Origin: an uncultured Pseudokineococcus sp.
GTDB taxonomy: Bacteria > Actinomycetota > Actinomycetes > Actinomycetales > Quadrisphaeraceae
Reading direction: 5' to 3'
Assembly (NCBI RefSeq): GCF_947499845.1
Contig: NZ_CANMPM010000009.1
Coordinates: 1-64,000 of the forward strand
DNA length: 64,000 bases
Shown in pieces: positions 19,454 through 28,980 of this stretch. The position numbers and the translations under genes were made by a program. Below the pieces are notes generated by a model that was not told the origin of the DNA, ran no database searches, and saw nothing but the letters and a program-made list of their open reading frames with translations. Within the stretch, counting starts at the first letter, position 1. Every line of letters starts with the position of its first letter.

Positions 19454-20935
19454 ATGAGCGCACCCACCGTCGACCGCCCCACGAGCGCCGCCTCCGACGC
19501 GAGCAGGCCCGGCCCGAGCGGGCCGGTGACGGCCGCCACCGCCCACGAGCACGTCGCGGCGCACATGCTCGACGACGGCCTGGGGATGGTCCTCGACCTG
19601 GCGGCCTCGCGCGGGTCGCGCCTCGTGGACGCCCGCGACGGCAGCTCCTACCTCGACATGTTCACCTTCTTCGCCTCCTCGGCGCTGGGCATGAACCACC
19701 CCGACGTCGCCGAGGACGAGGCCTTCCGCGAGGAGCTGCTCCTCTCGGCCCTGTCCAAGCCGAGCAACTCCGACATCGTCACCGTGGAGCGGGCGCGCTT
19801 CGTCGACGTCTTCGCGCGCGTCCTCGGTGTCCCCGAGCTGCCGCACCTGTTCTTCGTCGAGGGCGGCGGGCTCGCCGTCGAGAACGCGCTCAAGACGGCG
19901 TTCGACTGGAAGAGCCGCTGGAACGAGGCCCACGGGATCGACCCGGCCCTCGGCACGAAGGTGCTCCACCTGCGCCAGGCGTTCCACGGCCGCACCGGGT
20001 ACACGATGTCGCTGACGAACACCGACCCCACCAAGGTCGCGCGCTTCCCGCAGTTCGACTGGCCGCGCATCGACAACCCGCACCCCGTCGAGGGCGAGGA
20101 CGACGCCGTCCTGCGCGCCCGCGAGGACGCGGCGCTCGCCCAGGCCCGCGCCGCCTTCGAGCAGCACGCGCACGACATCGCCTGCGCGATCGTCGAGCCG
20201 ATCCAGGGGGAGGGCGGGGACAACCACCTCACCCCCCGCTTCCTGCAGGGCCTGCAGGCGCTCTGCCACGAGTTCGACGCCCTCTTCGTCTGCGACGAGG
20301 TGCAGACCGGCTGCGGGCTCACGGGCACGGCCTGGGCGCACCAGCAGCTCGGGCTCGAGCCCGACGTCGTCGCCTTCGGCAAGAAGACGCAGGTCTGCGG
20401 GATCATGGCCGGCCGCCGCGTGGACCTCGTGCCCGACAACGTCTTCCGCGTCTCGAGCCGCATCAACTCGACCTGGGGCGGCGGCCTCGTCGACATGGTC
20501 CGCGCGCGGCGCATCCTCGAGGTGCTCGAGCGGGACGACCTCGTGGGCCATGCCGCCCGCGCCGGCGAGCACCTGCTGGCCGGCCTGCGCGACCTCGCCG
20601 CCCGGCACCCCGAGGTCACCGACGTGCGCGGCCGCGGCCTCATGTGCGCCTTCGACCTGCCCGACGGCGAGCGCCGCGGCGCCCTGCTGGCCCACCTGGA
20701 GACCCACGAGCACGTGCTCGCCCTCGGGTGCGGCTCGCGCAGCGTGCGCTTCCGCCCGGCCCTCATCGTGACCACCGACGAGCTCGACGAGGCCCTCGCC
20801 GCCGTCGACCGCGCCCTGGCCGCCCTCGCCGGCGCCGCGGCGGGCGACACGGCGATGGCCGGTGCGGCGGCCGGTGCGGCCGTCGGCGCGCCGGCGCCGG
20901 GCGGCCCCGCCCCGGTGGCGGGGGAGGGCTCCTGA
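19454..20935 (+). CDS. lat: L-lysine 6-transaminase
   Basis: 493 residues; PLP class III aminotransferase that removes the epsilon-amino group of lysine onto 2-oxoglutarate, giving 2-aminoadipate semialdehyde. Family-specific stretches are YLDMFTFFASSALGMNHP, FVEGGGLAVENALKTAFDWK and IVEPIQGEGGDNH; the PLP lysine lies in FGKKTQVCGIMAG (K310/K311). The C-terminus carries an extra ~37-residue Ala/Gly-rich tail beyond the usual end (after RALAAL). Its TGA overlaps the presumed CTG start of the next gene. lat, the DUF1338 dioxygenase and pcd form a lysine-to-2-hydroxyglutarate route. lat also occurs in cephamycin clusters, but no beta-lactam genes are here. Confidence 0.95.
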   Translation: MSAPTVDRPTSAASDASRPGPSGPVTAATAHEHVAAHMLDDGLGMVLDLAASRGSRLVDARDGSSYLDMFTFFASSALGMNHPDVAEDEAFREELLLSALSKPSNSDIVTVERARFVDVFARVLGVPELPHLFFVEGGGLAVENALKTAFDWKSRWNEAHGIDPALGTKVLHLRQAFHGRTGYTMSLTNTDPTKVARFPQFDWPRIDNPHPVEGEDDAVLRAREDAALAQARAAFEQHAHDIACAIVEPIQGEGGDNHLTPRFLQGLQALCHEFDALFVCDEVQTGCGLTGTAWAHQQLGLEPDVVAFGKKTQVCGIMAGRRVDLVPDNVFRVSSRINSTWGGGLVDMVRARRILEVLERDDLVGHAARAGEHLLAGLRDLAARHPEVTDVRGRGLMCAFDLPDGERRGALLAHLETHEHVLALGCGSRSVRFRPALIVTTDELDEALAAVDRALAALAGAAAGDTAMAGAAAGAAVGAPAPGGPAPVAGEGS

Positions 20936-22356
20936 GCGCCGACGGCGGGCTCGTCGGCACGACGGCGCTGCGGGCCCGCTTCGCCGCCGCCCTCTCGGCG
21001 CTCTACGCCACCGAGGTGCCGGCCTACGGCACGCTCGTGGAGGTCGCCGGGGAGGTCAACGCCGCCGTCCTCGCCGCGGACCCGGAGGCGGCGCAGGAGC
21101 TCGGGAGCATCGAGCGGGTGACGGCGGAGCGGCACGGCGCGATCCGTGTCGGGACGGCCCGTGAGCTCGCGCAGGTGGGGCAGGTCTTCGCCGCGCTCGG
21201 CATGCGCCCGGTCGGCTTCTACGACCTGCGCGAGGCCGGGCAGCCCGTCCCCGTCGTCTCGACGGCCTTCCGCCCCGTGGACGACGCGGAGCTGGCGGCC
21301 AACCCGTTCCGCGTCTTCACCTCGGTGCTGGCCACGGACGACCGCCGCTTCTTCGACGCCGACCTCCAGGCCCGCCTCGAGGCGCGGCTGGCCGGGCGCG
21401 AGCTCTTCAGCCCGGCGCTGCTCGACCTCGCGGCGCGCGCCGAGGCCGACGGCGGCCTCGCCCCGGACGACGCCGACGCCCTCGTCGGCGCCGCGACGGC
21501 GGCCTTCGCCCTCTCGCCCGAGCCGGTGGACGCCGCCTGGTACGCCGAGCTGGAGCGCGTGTCCGGCGTGGCGGCGGACATCGGCGGCGTCGGCTCGACG
21601 CACGTCAACCACCTCACGCCGCGGGTGCTCGACATCGACGCCCTCTACGCCCGGATGACCGAGCGCGGCGTGACGATGATCGACGCCATCCAGGGCCCGC
21701 CGGGCGGCGGTGCGCCGGTCCTGCTGCGGCAGACGAGCTTCCGCGCCCTGTCCGAGCCGCGGGCGATGCGCGACCCCGACGGCTCGGTGCGGGCGGGCGC
21801 CCTGCGGGTCCGCTTCGGCGAGGTGGAGGCCCGCGGCTGCGCCGTCACGCCCGCGGGACGCGCCCGGTACGACGCCTGGATGGCCGCGCACAGCTCGGCG
21901 TCCCACCGCGACGTCTTGTGGCGCAGGCTCTTCCCGGACGAGGCCGACGCCCAGGCGGCTGCGGGGCTCACGCAGGTGCGCTGGGTGCCGGTCGCCGACC
22001 GGCCCCGCGACGGCGCGACGCCGCCGCACGACCTGGCCCGCCTGCTCGCCGACGGGTGGGTGCGCGCCGAGCCGGTCGTCTACGAGGACTTCCTGCCCGC
22101 CTCCGCCGCCGGCATCTTCGCGTCCAACCTCGACGGCACGGGGGAGCGCCGGGAGGACGCCGGCGGCAGCTCCCGCGACGCCGGCTGGCTCGCCGACGCC
22201 CTCGGGCGCGAGGTGCTCGACCCGGCGGACCTCTACGCCGCCACCAGCACGACGAGCGCCGCCGAGGCGGCCCGCGCCCTGGGGCTGCCCCCGCTCGAGC
22301 AGCCCGCCGCCCGGCCCCTGGGCGAGGTGCTCGACGCGCCGGTCGCCACCGCCTGA
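20932..22356 (+). CDS. hglS: 2-oxoadipate dioxygenase/decarboxylase (DUF1338, HglS type)
   Basis: About 474 residues. DUF1338 proteins such as HglS of Pseudomonas putida convert 2-oxoadipate to D-2-hydroxyglutarate with Fe(II) and O2 during lysine breakdown. RHGAIRVGT supplies the metal-ligand His (H68 here) and substrate-binding Arg (R72); GSTHVNHLTPRVLDID holds the second His. The start is odd: the conserved N-terminus LRARFAAALSALYATEVPAYGTL begins only ~10 codons after the lat stop, and there is no in-frame ATG, GTG or TTG between that stop and it. CTG at 20932 overlaps the lat stop as CTGA and is preceded by GGGGAGGG, so I take it as the start. The first standard codon (GTG ~21016) would delete part of the fold. 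Confidence 0.85.
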   Translation: MSADGGLVGTTALRARFAAALSALYATEVPAYGTLVEVAGEVNAAVLAADPEAAQELGSIERVTAERHGAIRVGTARELAQVGQVFAALGMRPVGFYDLREAGQPVPVVSTAFRPVDDAELAANPFRVFTSVLATDDRRFFDADLQARLEARLAGRELFSPALLDLAARAEADGGLAPDDADALVGAATAAFALSPEPVDAAWYAELERVSGVAADIGGVGSTHVNHLTPRVLDIDALYARMTERGVTMIDAIQGPPGGGAPVLLRQTSFRALSEPRAMRDPDGSVRAGALRVRFGEVEARGCAVTPAGRARYDAWMAAHSSASHRDVLWRRLFPDEADAQAAAGLTQVRWVPVADRPRDGATPPHDLARLLADGWVRAEPVVYEDFLPASAAGIFASNLDGTGERREDAGGSSRDAGWLADALGREVLDPADLYAATSTTSAAEAARALGLPPLEQPAARPLGEVLDAPVATA

Positions 22357-22423
22357 GCCGCAGGCGCCGACCTGGGAGGCTGCCGACGTCGGCCCCCGGC
22401 CCCCACCACTCCGTCCCACCCCG

Positions 22424-22429
22424 AAGGAG
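22424..22429 (+). promoter_or_regulatory. Strong Shine-Dalgarno site of pcd
   Basis: AAGGAG lies 9 nt before GTG 22439 and decides this start within a frame that is open far upstream. Confidence 0.7.
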
Positions 22430-22438
22430 CTCCGTCCC

Positions 22439-24097
22439 GTGACCAGCAGCACGCCCCCGACCGCCGACCGCACCCCCGAGGGGGAGCCGCTCGAGGGGGC
22501 GCTCGCCGGACCCGGCGGCCAGCGCCCGGCAGGAGTGCTCGGCCTCGTCGCCGGCACCGACGAGATCCGCGAGAGGGCCCTGGCCGCGCTGCGCGCGTGC
22601 GGCGTGGACGTCGACGCGCTGCGGTCCGAGGGCGAGGCCGCCGCGTCCGCGGGCGCTCCGGTCGTCACCGCTCGCACGCCCGTGACGGGGGAGGACCTCT
22701 TCCCCCTGCCCGCGACGAGCGCCGACGGCGTCGCCGCCGCCGTGGGCCTGGCCGAGGGCGCCTTCGCCGTGTGGCGCACGACGCCGGCCCCCGTGCGCGG
22801 CTTCCTCGTCAAGCGGCTCGGCCAGCTGCTCGTCGAGCACCTCGACGACCTGGCCGCGCTCGTCACCACCGAGGTCGGCAAGACGCCCTCGGAGGCCCGC
22901 GGCGAGGTGCAGGAGATGGTCGACGTCTGCGACCTCGCCGTCGGCCTCTCCCGCCAGCTGACCGGCCGCACGATGCCCTCGGAGCGCCCCGGCCACCGCC
23001 TCATGGAGACCTGGCACCCGCTCGGCCCCGTCGCCGTCGTCAGCGCCTTCAACTTCCCCGTCGCGGTGTGGTCCTGGAACAGCGCGCTCGCCCTCGTGTG
23101 CGGCGACCCGGTGGTGTGGAAGCCCTCGGAGCTCACCCCGCTGACGGCGCTGGCCTGCACGGCGCTCGCCGAGCGCGCCGCCCGCGAGTGCGGGGCGCCC
23201 GAGGGCCTCGTCCCCCTCGTCCTCGGCGGCGCCGACGTCGGCCAGCAGCTCGTCGACGACCCGCGCGTCCCCCTCGTCTCCGCCACCGGCTCCGTGCCCA
23301 TGGGCCGCGACGTCGGCGCCCGCGTGGCCGCGCGCTTCGGCCGCACCCTGCTCGAGCTCGGCGGGAACAACTGCGCGGTCGTCGCCCCGTCGGCCGACCT
23401 CGACCTCGCCGTGCGCGGCATCGTCTTCGCCGCGGCGGGCACGGCCGGCCAGCGGTGCACCACCCTGCGCCGGTTGCTCGTCCACACCTCGGTGGCCGAC
23501 GAGCTGCTCGCACGGCTCGTCGAGGTCTACGGGCGCCTGCCCGTCGGCGACCCCTCCGCCGAGGGCGCGCTCGTCGGCCCGCTCGTCGCGCCCCGCGCGC
23601 ACGAGGCCATGGAGGCCGCGCTCGCGCGGGCCCGCGCCGACGGCGGCGAGGTCCTCGTCGGCGGGGAGCGCGTCCTCGTCGACGAGGCGCCGGCCGCGCG
23701 CTACGTGCGCCCGGCGGTCGTGCGCATGCCGGCGCAGACGGACGTCGTCCGCACCGAGACCTTCGCGCCCGTCCTCTACGTCATGACCTACGACGACCTC
23801 GACGAGGCGATCGCCGTCCACAACGACGTCCCGCAGGGCCTCTCGAGCGCGATCTTCACGCTCGACGCCCGCGAGGCAGAGCGGTGGATGGCGGCCGACG
23901 GCTCCGACTGCGGCATCGTCAACGTCAACATCGGCACCTCGGGCGCCGAGATCGGCGGGGCGTTCGGCGGCGAGAAGGAGACCGGGGGCGGCCGCGAGTC
24001 GGGCTCGGACTCCTGGCGCGCGTACATGCGGCGGGCCACCAACACGGTGAACCACAGCCGGGAGCTGCCGCTGGCGCAGGGCGTCGACTTCGGCTGA
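22439..24097 (+). CDS. pcd: L-2-aminoadipate-6-semialdehyde / piperideine-6-carboxylate dehydrogenase
   Basis: 552 residues; aldehyde dehydrogenase of the ALDH7 (antiquitin, AmaB, Pcd) type, oxidising the product of Lat to 2-aminoadipate. Catalytic residues: E306 in LELGGNN and C340 in AAAGTAGQRCTTLRR, the wording of ALDH7. A second family mark is the C-terminal NVNIGTSGAEIGGAFGGEKETGGGRESGSD. GTG start chosen for the AAGGAG box 9 nt upstream. It is the third gene of lat-hglS-pcd. An 82-nt gap separates it from hglS with no promoter that I can see. A 15-bp hairpin follows the stop. Confidence 0.94.
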   Translation: MTSSTPPTADRTPEGEPLEGALAGPGGQRPAGVLGLVAGTDEIRERALAALRACGVDVDALRSEGEAAASAGAPVVTARTPVTGEDLFPLPATSADGVAAAVGLAEGAFAVWRTTPAPVRGFLVKRLGQLLVEHLDDLAALVTTEVGKTPSEARGEVQEMVDVCDLAVGLSRQLTGRTMPSERPGHRLMETWHPLGPVAVVSAFNFPVAVWSWNSALALVCGDPVVWKPSELTPLTALACTALAERAARECGAPEGLVPLVLGGADVGQQLVDDPRVPLVSATGSVPMGRDVGARVAARFGRTLLELGGNNCAVVAPSADLDLAVRGIVFAAAGTAGQRCTTLRRLLVHTSVADELLARLVEVYGRLPVGDPSAEGALVGPLVAPRAHEAMEAALARARADGGEVLVGGERVLVDEAPAARYVRPAVVRMPAQTDVVRTETFAPVLYVMTYDDLDEAIAVHNDVPQGLSSAIFTLDAREAERWMAADGSDCGIVNVNIGTSGAEIGGAFGGEKETGGGRESGSDSWRAYMRRATNTVNHSRELPLAQGVDFG

Positions 24098-24113
24098 CCC
24101 GCCCCGCGTCCGC

Positions 24114-24148
24114 GAGACGCCCGTCCCGCATGTCGGGACGGGCGTCTC
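24114..24148 (+). terminator. Terminator hairpin after pcd
   Basis: Perfect 15-bp stem: GAGACGCCCGTCCCG (24114-24128), loop CATGT, and the complementary arm 24134-24148. There is no T-run, as usual in very G+C-rich actinobacteria. It ends the lysine operon just before the ilvB leader promoter. Confidence 0.85.
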
Positions 24149-24153
24149 GGCGG

Positions 24154-24188
24154 TTGACGCCGCCCGGCGGCAGGAGCACTGTTGCGGC
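24154..24188 (+). promoter_or_regulatory. Promoter of the ilvBNC leader
   Basis: -35 TTGACG (24154-24159), 17-bp spacer, -10 CACTGT (24177-24182), then 6 nt to ATG 24189 of the leader peptide. The leader would therefore be leaderless. It is one of the few promoters here with a near-consensus -35. Confidence 0.7.
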
Positions 24189-24233
24189 ATGTCGAGCCAG
24201 CAGGGCGTCCTCGTAGTTCCCGGGCGTGCGTGA
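24189..24233 (+). CDS. ilvB leader peptide (attenuator)
   Basis: Fourteen codons, MSSQQGVLVVPGRA, then TGA. The regulatory run is Val-Leu-Val-Val (24207-24218), two of the three Val codons being GTA and GTT, which are scarce in this genome. It starts right after a good promoter and is followed by two hairpins and the ilvB gene. By analogy with ilvBNC attenuators of Corynebacterium and Streptomyces, ribosome stalling when Val/Leu-tRNA is short would prevent the terminator from forming. It is too short for gene finders. Confidence 0.75.
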   Translation: MSSQQGVLVVPGRA

Positions 24234-24259
24234 GCCCAGCGCCCTGACGGCTCCGCACG
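24225..24259 (+). promoter_or_regulatory. Anti-antiterminator (1:2) hairpin of the ilvB attenuator
   Basis: CGTGCG-T-GAGCC (24225-24236) pairs with GGCTCCGCACG (24249-24259), 11 bp with one bulged T. The left arm contains the stop codon of the leader peptide, so a ribosome stalled at the Val codons would block it and free the right arm to pair with part of the terminator (CGCGCGG near 24281). Confidence 0.6.
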
Positions 24260-24260
24260 C

Positions 24261-24298
24261 GACCCCTCGACCGCCCGCTCCGCGCGGGCCGAGGGGTC
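24261..24298 (+). terminator. Attenuator terminator before ilvB
   Basis: GACCCCTCG (24261-24269) pairs with CGAGGGGTC (24290-24298); inside it GCCCGC pairs with GCGGGC. The following bases TCTCGTCATGTC are moderately T-rich. Position and shape fit the terminator of a leader-peptide attenuator. Confidence 0.65.
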
Positions 24299-24373
24299 TC
24301 GTCATGTCTGGGGTCGTCACACTGGACCCCGGCGCCGCAGTCCGCAGGTGAGACCGCCTGAGGGGCTCGACCG

Positions 24374-24424
24374 CCCGACCGCACCGCCAGCTCGACCGCA
24401 CCGCCAGCTCGACCGCACCGCCAG
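24374..24424 (+). repeat. 17-bp tandem repeat in the ilvB 5' leader
   Basis: CTCGACCGCACCGCCAG at 24391-24407 and 24408-24424, preceded by a copy with one change (24374-24390) and followed by a partial copy. It lies between the attenuator terminator and the ilvB Shine-Dalgarno site. The whole 418-nt gap 24098-24515 therefore holds terminator, promoter, leader peptide, attenuator and this repeat. Confidence 0.85.
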
Positions 24425-24515
24425 CTCGACCGAGACGCAGCAGCGCACCACCCGGGCCCGCCAGGCCCAGCGGCCCCTCCGGGGCGCCGTCGGAACCCCT
24501 CGCACGGAGGACACC

Positions 24516-26467
24516 ATGGCCAGCGCCGACCAGCGCACCGCCCCGCGTCCGGGCCCCCGGCCCACCCCGCCCGCGCACGCCCAGGCCACCGTCGGCCAGG
24601 CCGCGGCCGGCCGGCCCGCCGCCGCGGCCGAGCGCGGCGAGCCGATGACGGGCGCGCAGAGCCTCGTCCGCTCCCTCGAGGCGGCGCAGGTCGAGGTCGT
24701 CTTCGGCATCCCCGGCGGCGCGATCCTCCCCGCCTACGACCCGCTGCTCGACAGCGCGAGCGTCCGCCACGTCCTCGTCCGCCACGAGCAGGGCGCGGGC
24801 CACGCGGCGCAGGGCTACGCGCAGGCCACGGGCCGCGTCGGCGTCTGCATGGCGACGTCGGGCCCCGGCGCGACGAACCTCGTCACCGCCATCGCCGACG
24901 CGCACATGGACTCGGTGCCGATGGTCGCCATCACCGGCCAGGTCTCCTCCGCCGCCATCGGCACGGACGCCTTCCAGGAGGCCGACATCGTCGGCATGAC
25001 GATGCCGGTGACGAAGCACAACTTCCTCGTCACCGACCCCGACGACATCCCGCGGACGATCGCCGAGGCCTTCCACATCGCCTCGACGGGCCGGCCGGGC
25101 CCGGTGCTCGTCGACGTCTCCAAGGACGCGCTGCAGGCGCGCACGACCTTCCTGTGGCCGGCGTCGCTCGACCTGCCCGGGTACCGGCCGACGACGACGC
25201 CGCACCGCCGGCAGGTCCGCGAGGCCGCCAAGCTGCTCGCCGCCGCGGAGCGCCCCGTGCTCTACGTCGGTGGCGGCGTGCTCAAGGCCCACGCCGCGGC
25301 CGAGCTGGCCGAGCTCGTCGAGCTGTCCGGCGCCCCCGTCGTGACGACGCTCATGGCCCGGGGCGCGCTGCCCGACAGCCACCCCAGCCACCTCGGGATG
25401 CCCGGCATGCACGGCACCGTCGCCGCGGTCACGGCCCTGCAGAAGGCCGACCTGCTCGTGGCGCTCGGCGCCCGCTTCGACGACCGGGTGACGGGCAAGC
25501 TCTCGAGCTTCGCCCCGGACGCCGCCGTCGTCCACGCCGACGTCGACCCGGCCGAGATCGGCAAGAACCGCGTCGTCGACGTGCCGATCGTCGGCGACGC
25601 GCGGGAGGTGCTCGCCGAGCTCGTGCCCGCGCTGCGCGCCGAGCACGCCGACGGGCACCGGGCCGACCTGACGACCTGGTGGCGCCAGCTCGACCAGCTC
25701 CGCCGCACCTACCCGCTGGGGTACGCCGAGGCCGAGGACGGCTCGCTGGCCCCGCAGCGGGTCATCACGCGGCTCGGCGAGATCGCCGGCCCCGAGGCGA
25801 TCTACGTCTCCGGCGTGGGCCAGCACCAGATGTGGGCCGCGCAGTTCATCGGCTACGAGCGCCCCGGCAGCTGGATCAACTCCGGCGGCCTCGGGACCAT
25901 GGGTTTCGCCGTGCCGGCGGCCATGGGCGCCAAGGTCGGCGACCCCGACCGCGTCGTCTGGGCGGTGGACGGCGACGGCTGCTTCCAGATGACCAACCAG
26001 GAGCTCGCCACGTGCGCGCTCAACGGCATCCCCATCAAGGTCGCCGTCATCAACAACTCGAGCCTCGGCATGGTCCGGCAGTGGCAGACCCTCTTCTACG
26101 AGGGCCGCTACTCCAACACCGACCTCCACACCGGCTCGGCGGTGGCGATGGGCCAGCGGATCCCCGACTTCGTCAAGCTCGCCGAGGCCTACGGCTGCGT
26201 GGGCCTGCGCTGCGAGCGTCCCGAGGACCTCGACGCGACGATCGAGGCGGCCATGGCCGTCACCGACCGGCCCGTGGTCGTGGACTTCGTCGTCCACCGC
26301 GACGCGATGGTCTGGCCGATGGTCGCCGCGGGCGTGAGCAACGACGAGATCCAGTACGCGCGCGGCGTCTCGCCCGAGTGGGACCGCGACGAGGAGACCA
26401 GCACCGAGGACGACGCCGCGCCGACCCCCACCGGGGCGGGCGTGGCCCACGAGGGGGAGGGGCAGCG

Positions 26468-26471
<4 letters not shown>
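24516..26471 (+). CDS. ilvB: Acetolactate synthase large (catalytic) subunit
   Basis: 651 residues; ThDP enzyme joining two pyruvates, or pyruvate and 2-oxobutyrate, in Val/Leu/Ile synthesis. Catalytic glutamate E91 in [15 protein letters not shown]; ThDP-magnesium motif [15 protein letters not shown]...NN (~residues 485-515). Start ATG 24516 follows GGAGG at 24506 with 5-nt spacing; the first ~40 residues are a Pro/Ala-rich extension usual in actinomycetes. The stop overlaps ilvN by 4 nt (ATGA). Expression is probably set by the attenuator upstream. Confidence 0.97.
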
Positions 26472-28151
<1,680 letters not shown>

Positions 28152-28197
28152 CACCGGCCGCGCCACCGGCCCTGCGCGAGGGTCGGGCCCGCGGCAC

Positions 28198-28242
28198 CGA
28201 CGAACGGCGGGACACCCGAGCTCGGTGTCCCGCCGTTCGTCG
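28198..28242 (+). terminator. Terminator hairpin after ilvC
   Basis: Perfect 19-bp stem CGACGAACGGCGGGACACC (28198-28216) with its complement at 28224-28242; 7-nt loop CGAGCTC. No T-tract. Confidence 0.85.
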
Positions 28243-28324
28243 GACTCGAGCGGCAGGCGCGGCGCCGAGGCCGGGACGCCTCGCCGTCCGGGCGGTGGCG
28301 TGCCGGCCCGGAGGCCGGACCGGG

Positions 28325-28337
28325 GAGGATGGGGCGC
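28325..28337 (+). promoter_or_regulatory. Leaderless -10 element of the ASCH gene
   Basis: GAGGAT at 28325-28330, 7 nt before ATG 28338. This picks ATG 28338 over the in-frame ATG at 28329, which lies inside the -10 box. Confidence 0.45.
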
Positions 28338-28886
28338 ATGGACGCCGACCGCCCCGCCGACGAGATCGTCCGCTTCTGGGAGACGGCGCGCAGCCGCGCC
28401 GGCCTCGGGCGGCTGTCGGTCGTCACGGGCACGAGCGCCGCGACGGCCGTAGCGCCGCCGGCGTGGGCCTTCGGCGCCGACCCCCAGCAGGCCGACGAGC
28501 TGCTGGCGCTCGTGCTCGAGGGCGCCAAGACGGCGACGGCCAGCGCGCGCTGGGAGTACGAGGCCGAGGGGGAGGCGCTGCCCCGCCCCGGCGACCTGTC
28601 GATCGTCCTCGACGGCGCCGGCCACCCCCGGGCGCTCGTGCGGACGACGAGCGTCGACGTCGTGCCCTTCCGCGAGGTCAGCGCCGAGCACGCCCGCGCC
28701 GAGGGGGAGGGCGACCGGTCCCTGGCGCACTGGCGCGCCGTCCACGAGCGCTTCTTCTCCGCCACGCTGGCCGAGGTCGGCCGGGGCTTCGACGACGGCC
28801 TCCTCGTCGTCTGCGAGGGCCTGCAGCTGCTGCACCCGGAGCGCCGCCCGGTGCGCGAGCGCGCGCCCCAGCCCGTCGACGCCTGA
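28338..28886 (+). CDS. ASCH domain protein
   Basis: 182 residues. The ASCH-type core reads LEGAKTATASARWEYEAEGE, then LPRPGDLSIVLDG, VRTTSVDVVPFREV and AEGEGDRSLAHWR. ASCH domains are PUA-related beta-barrels thought to bind RNA or modified nucleotides; some bacterial members hydrolyse N4-acetylcytidine, but those are shorter. The exact role here is unknown. It stands alone between the ilvC terminator and the alcohol dehydrogenase gene. Confidence 0.85.
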   Translation: MDADRPADEIVRFWETARSRAGLGRLSVVTGTSAATAVAPPAWAFGADPQQADELLALVLEGAKTATASARWEYEAEGEALPRPGDLSIVLDGAGHPRALVRTTSVDVVPFREVSAEHARAEGEGDRSLAHWRAVHERFFSATLAEVGRGFDDGLLVVCEGLQLLHPERRPVRERAPQPVDA

Positions 28887-28980
28887 GCCGGCCTCCTCCT
28901 GTGCGCGGGCGCGGCGTCGTGCTCCGCCTTGCAGGGGCCCGGCGCAGCGACCAGCCTCGCGGGATGACTGGAGCAGACAT

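Noticed and set aside
20644-20931. Start of the 2-oxoadipate dioxygenase at ATG 20644
   Set aside because: It would overlap lat by ~290 nt and add ~95 Arg/Pro-rich residues with no similarity to the family.
19454-20935. Lat as part of a cephamycin-type beta-lactam cluster
   Set aside because: No ACV synthetase, isopenicillin synthase or related genes nearby; the neighbours are lysine catabolic.
24234-24515. T-box riboswitch before ilvB
   Set aside because: No T-box consensus (TGGNACCGCG) or specifier stem; the leader peptide with Val/Leu codons explains the region better.
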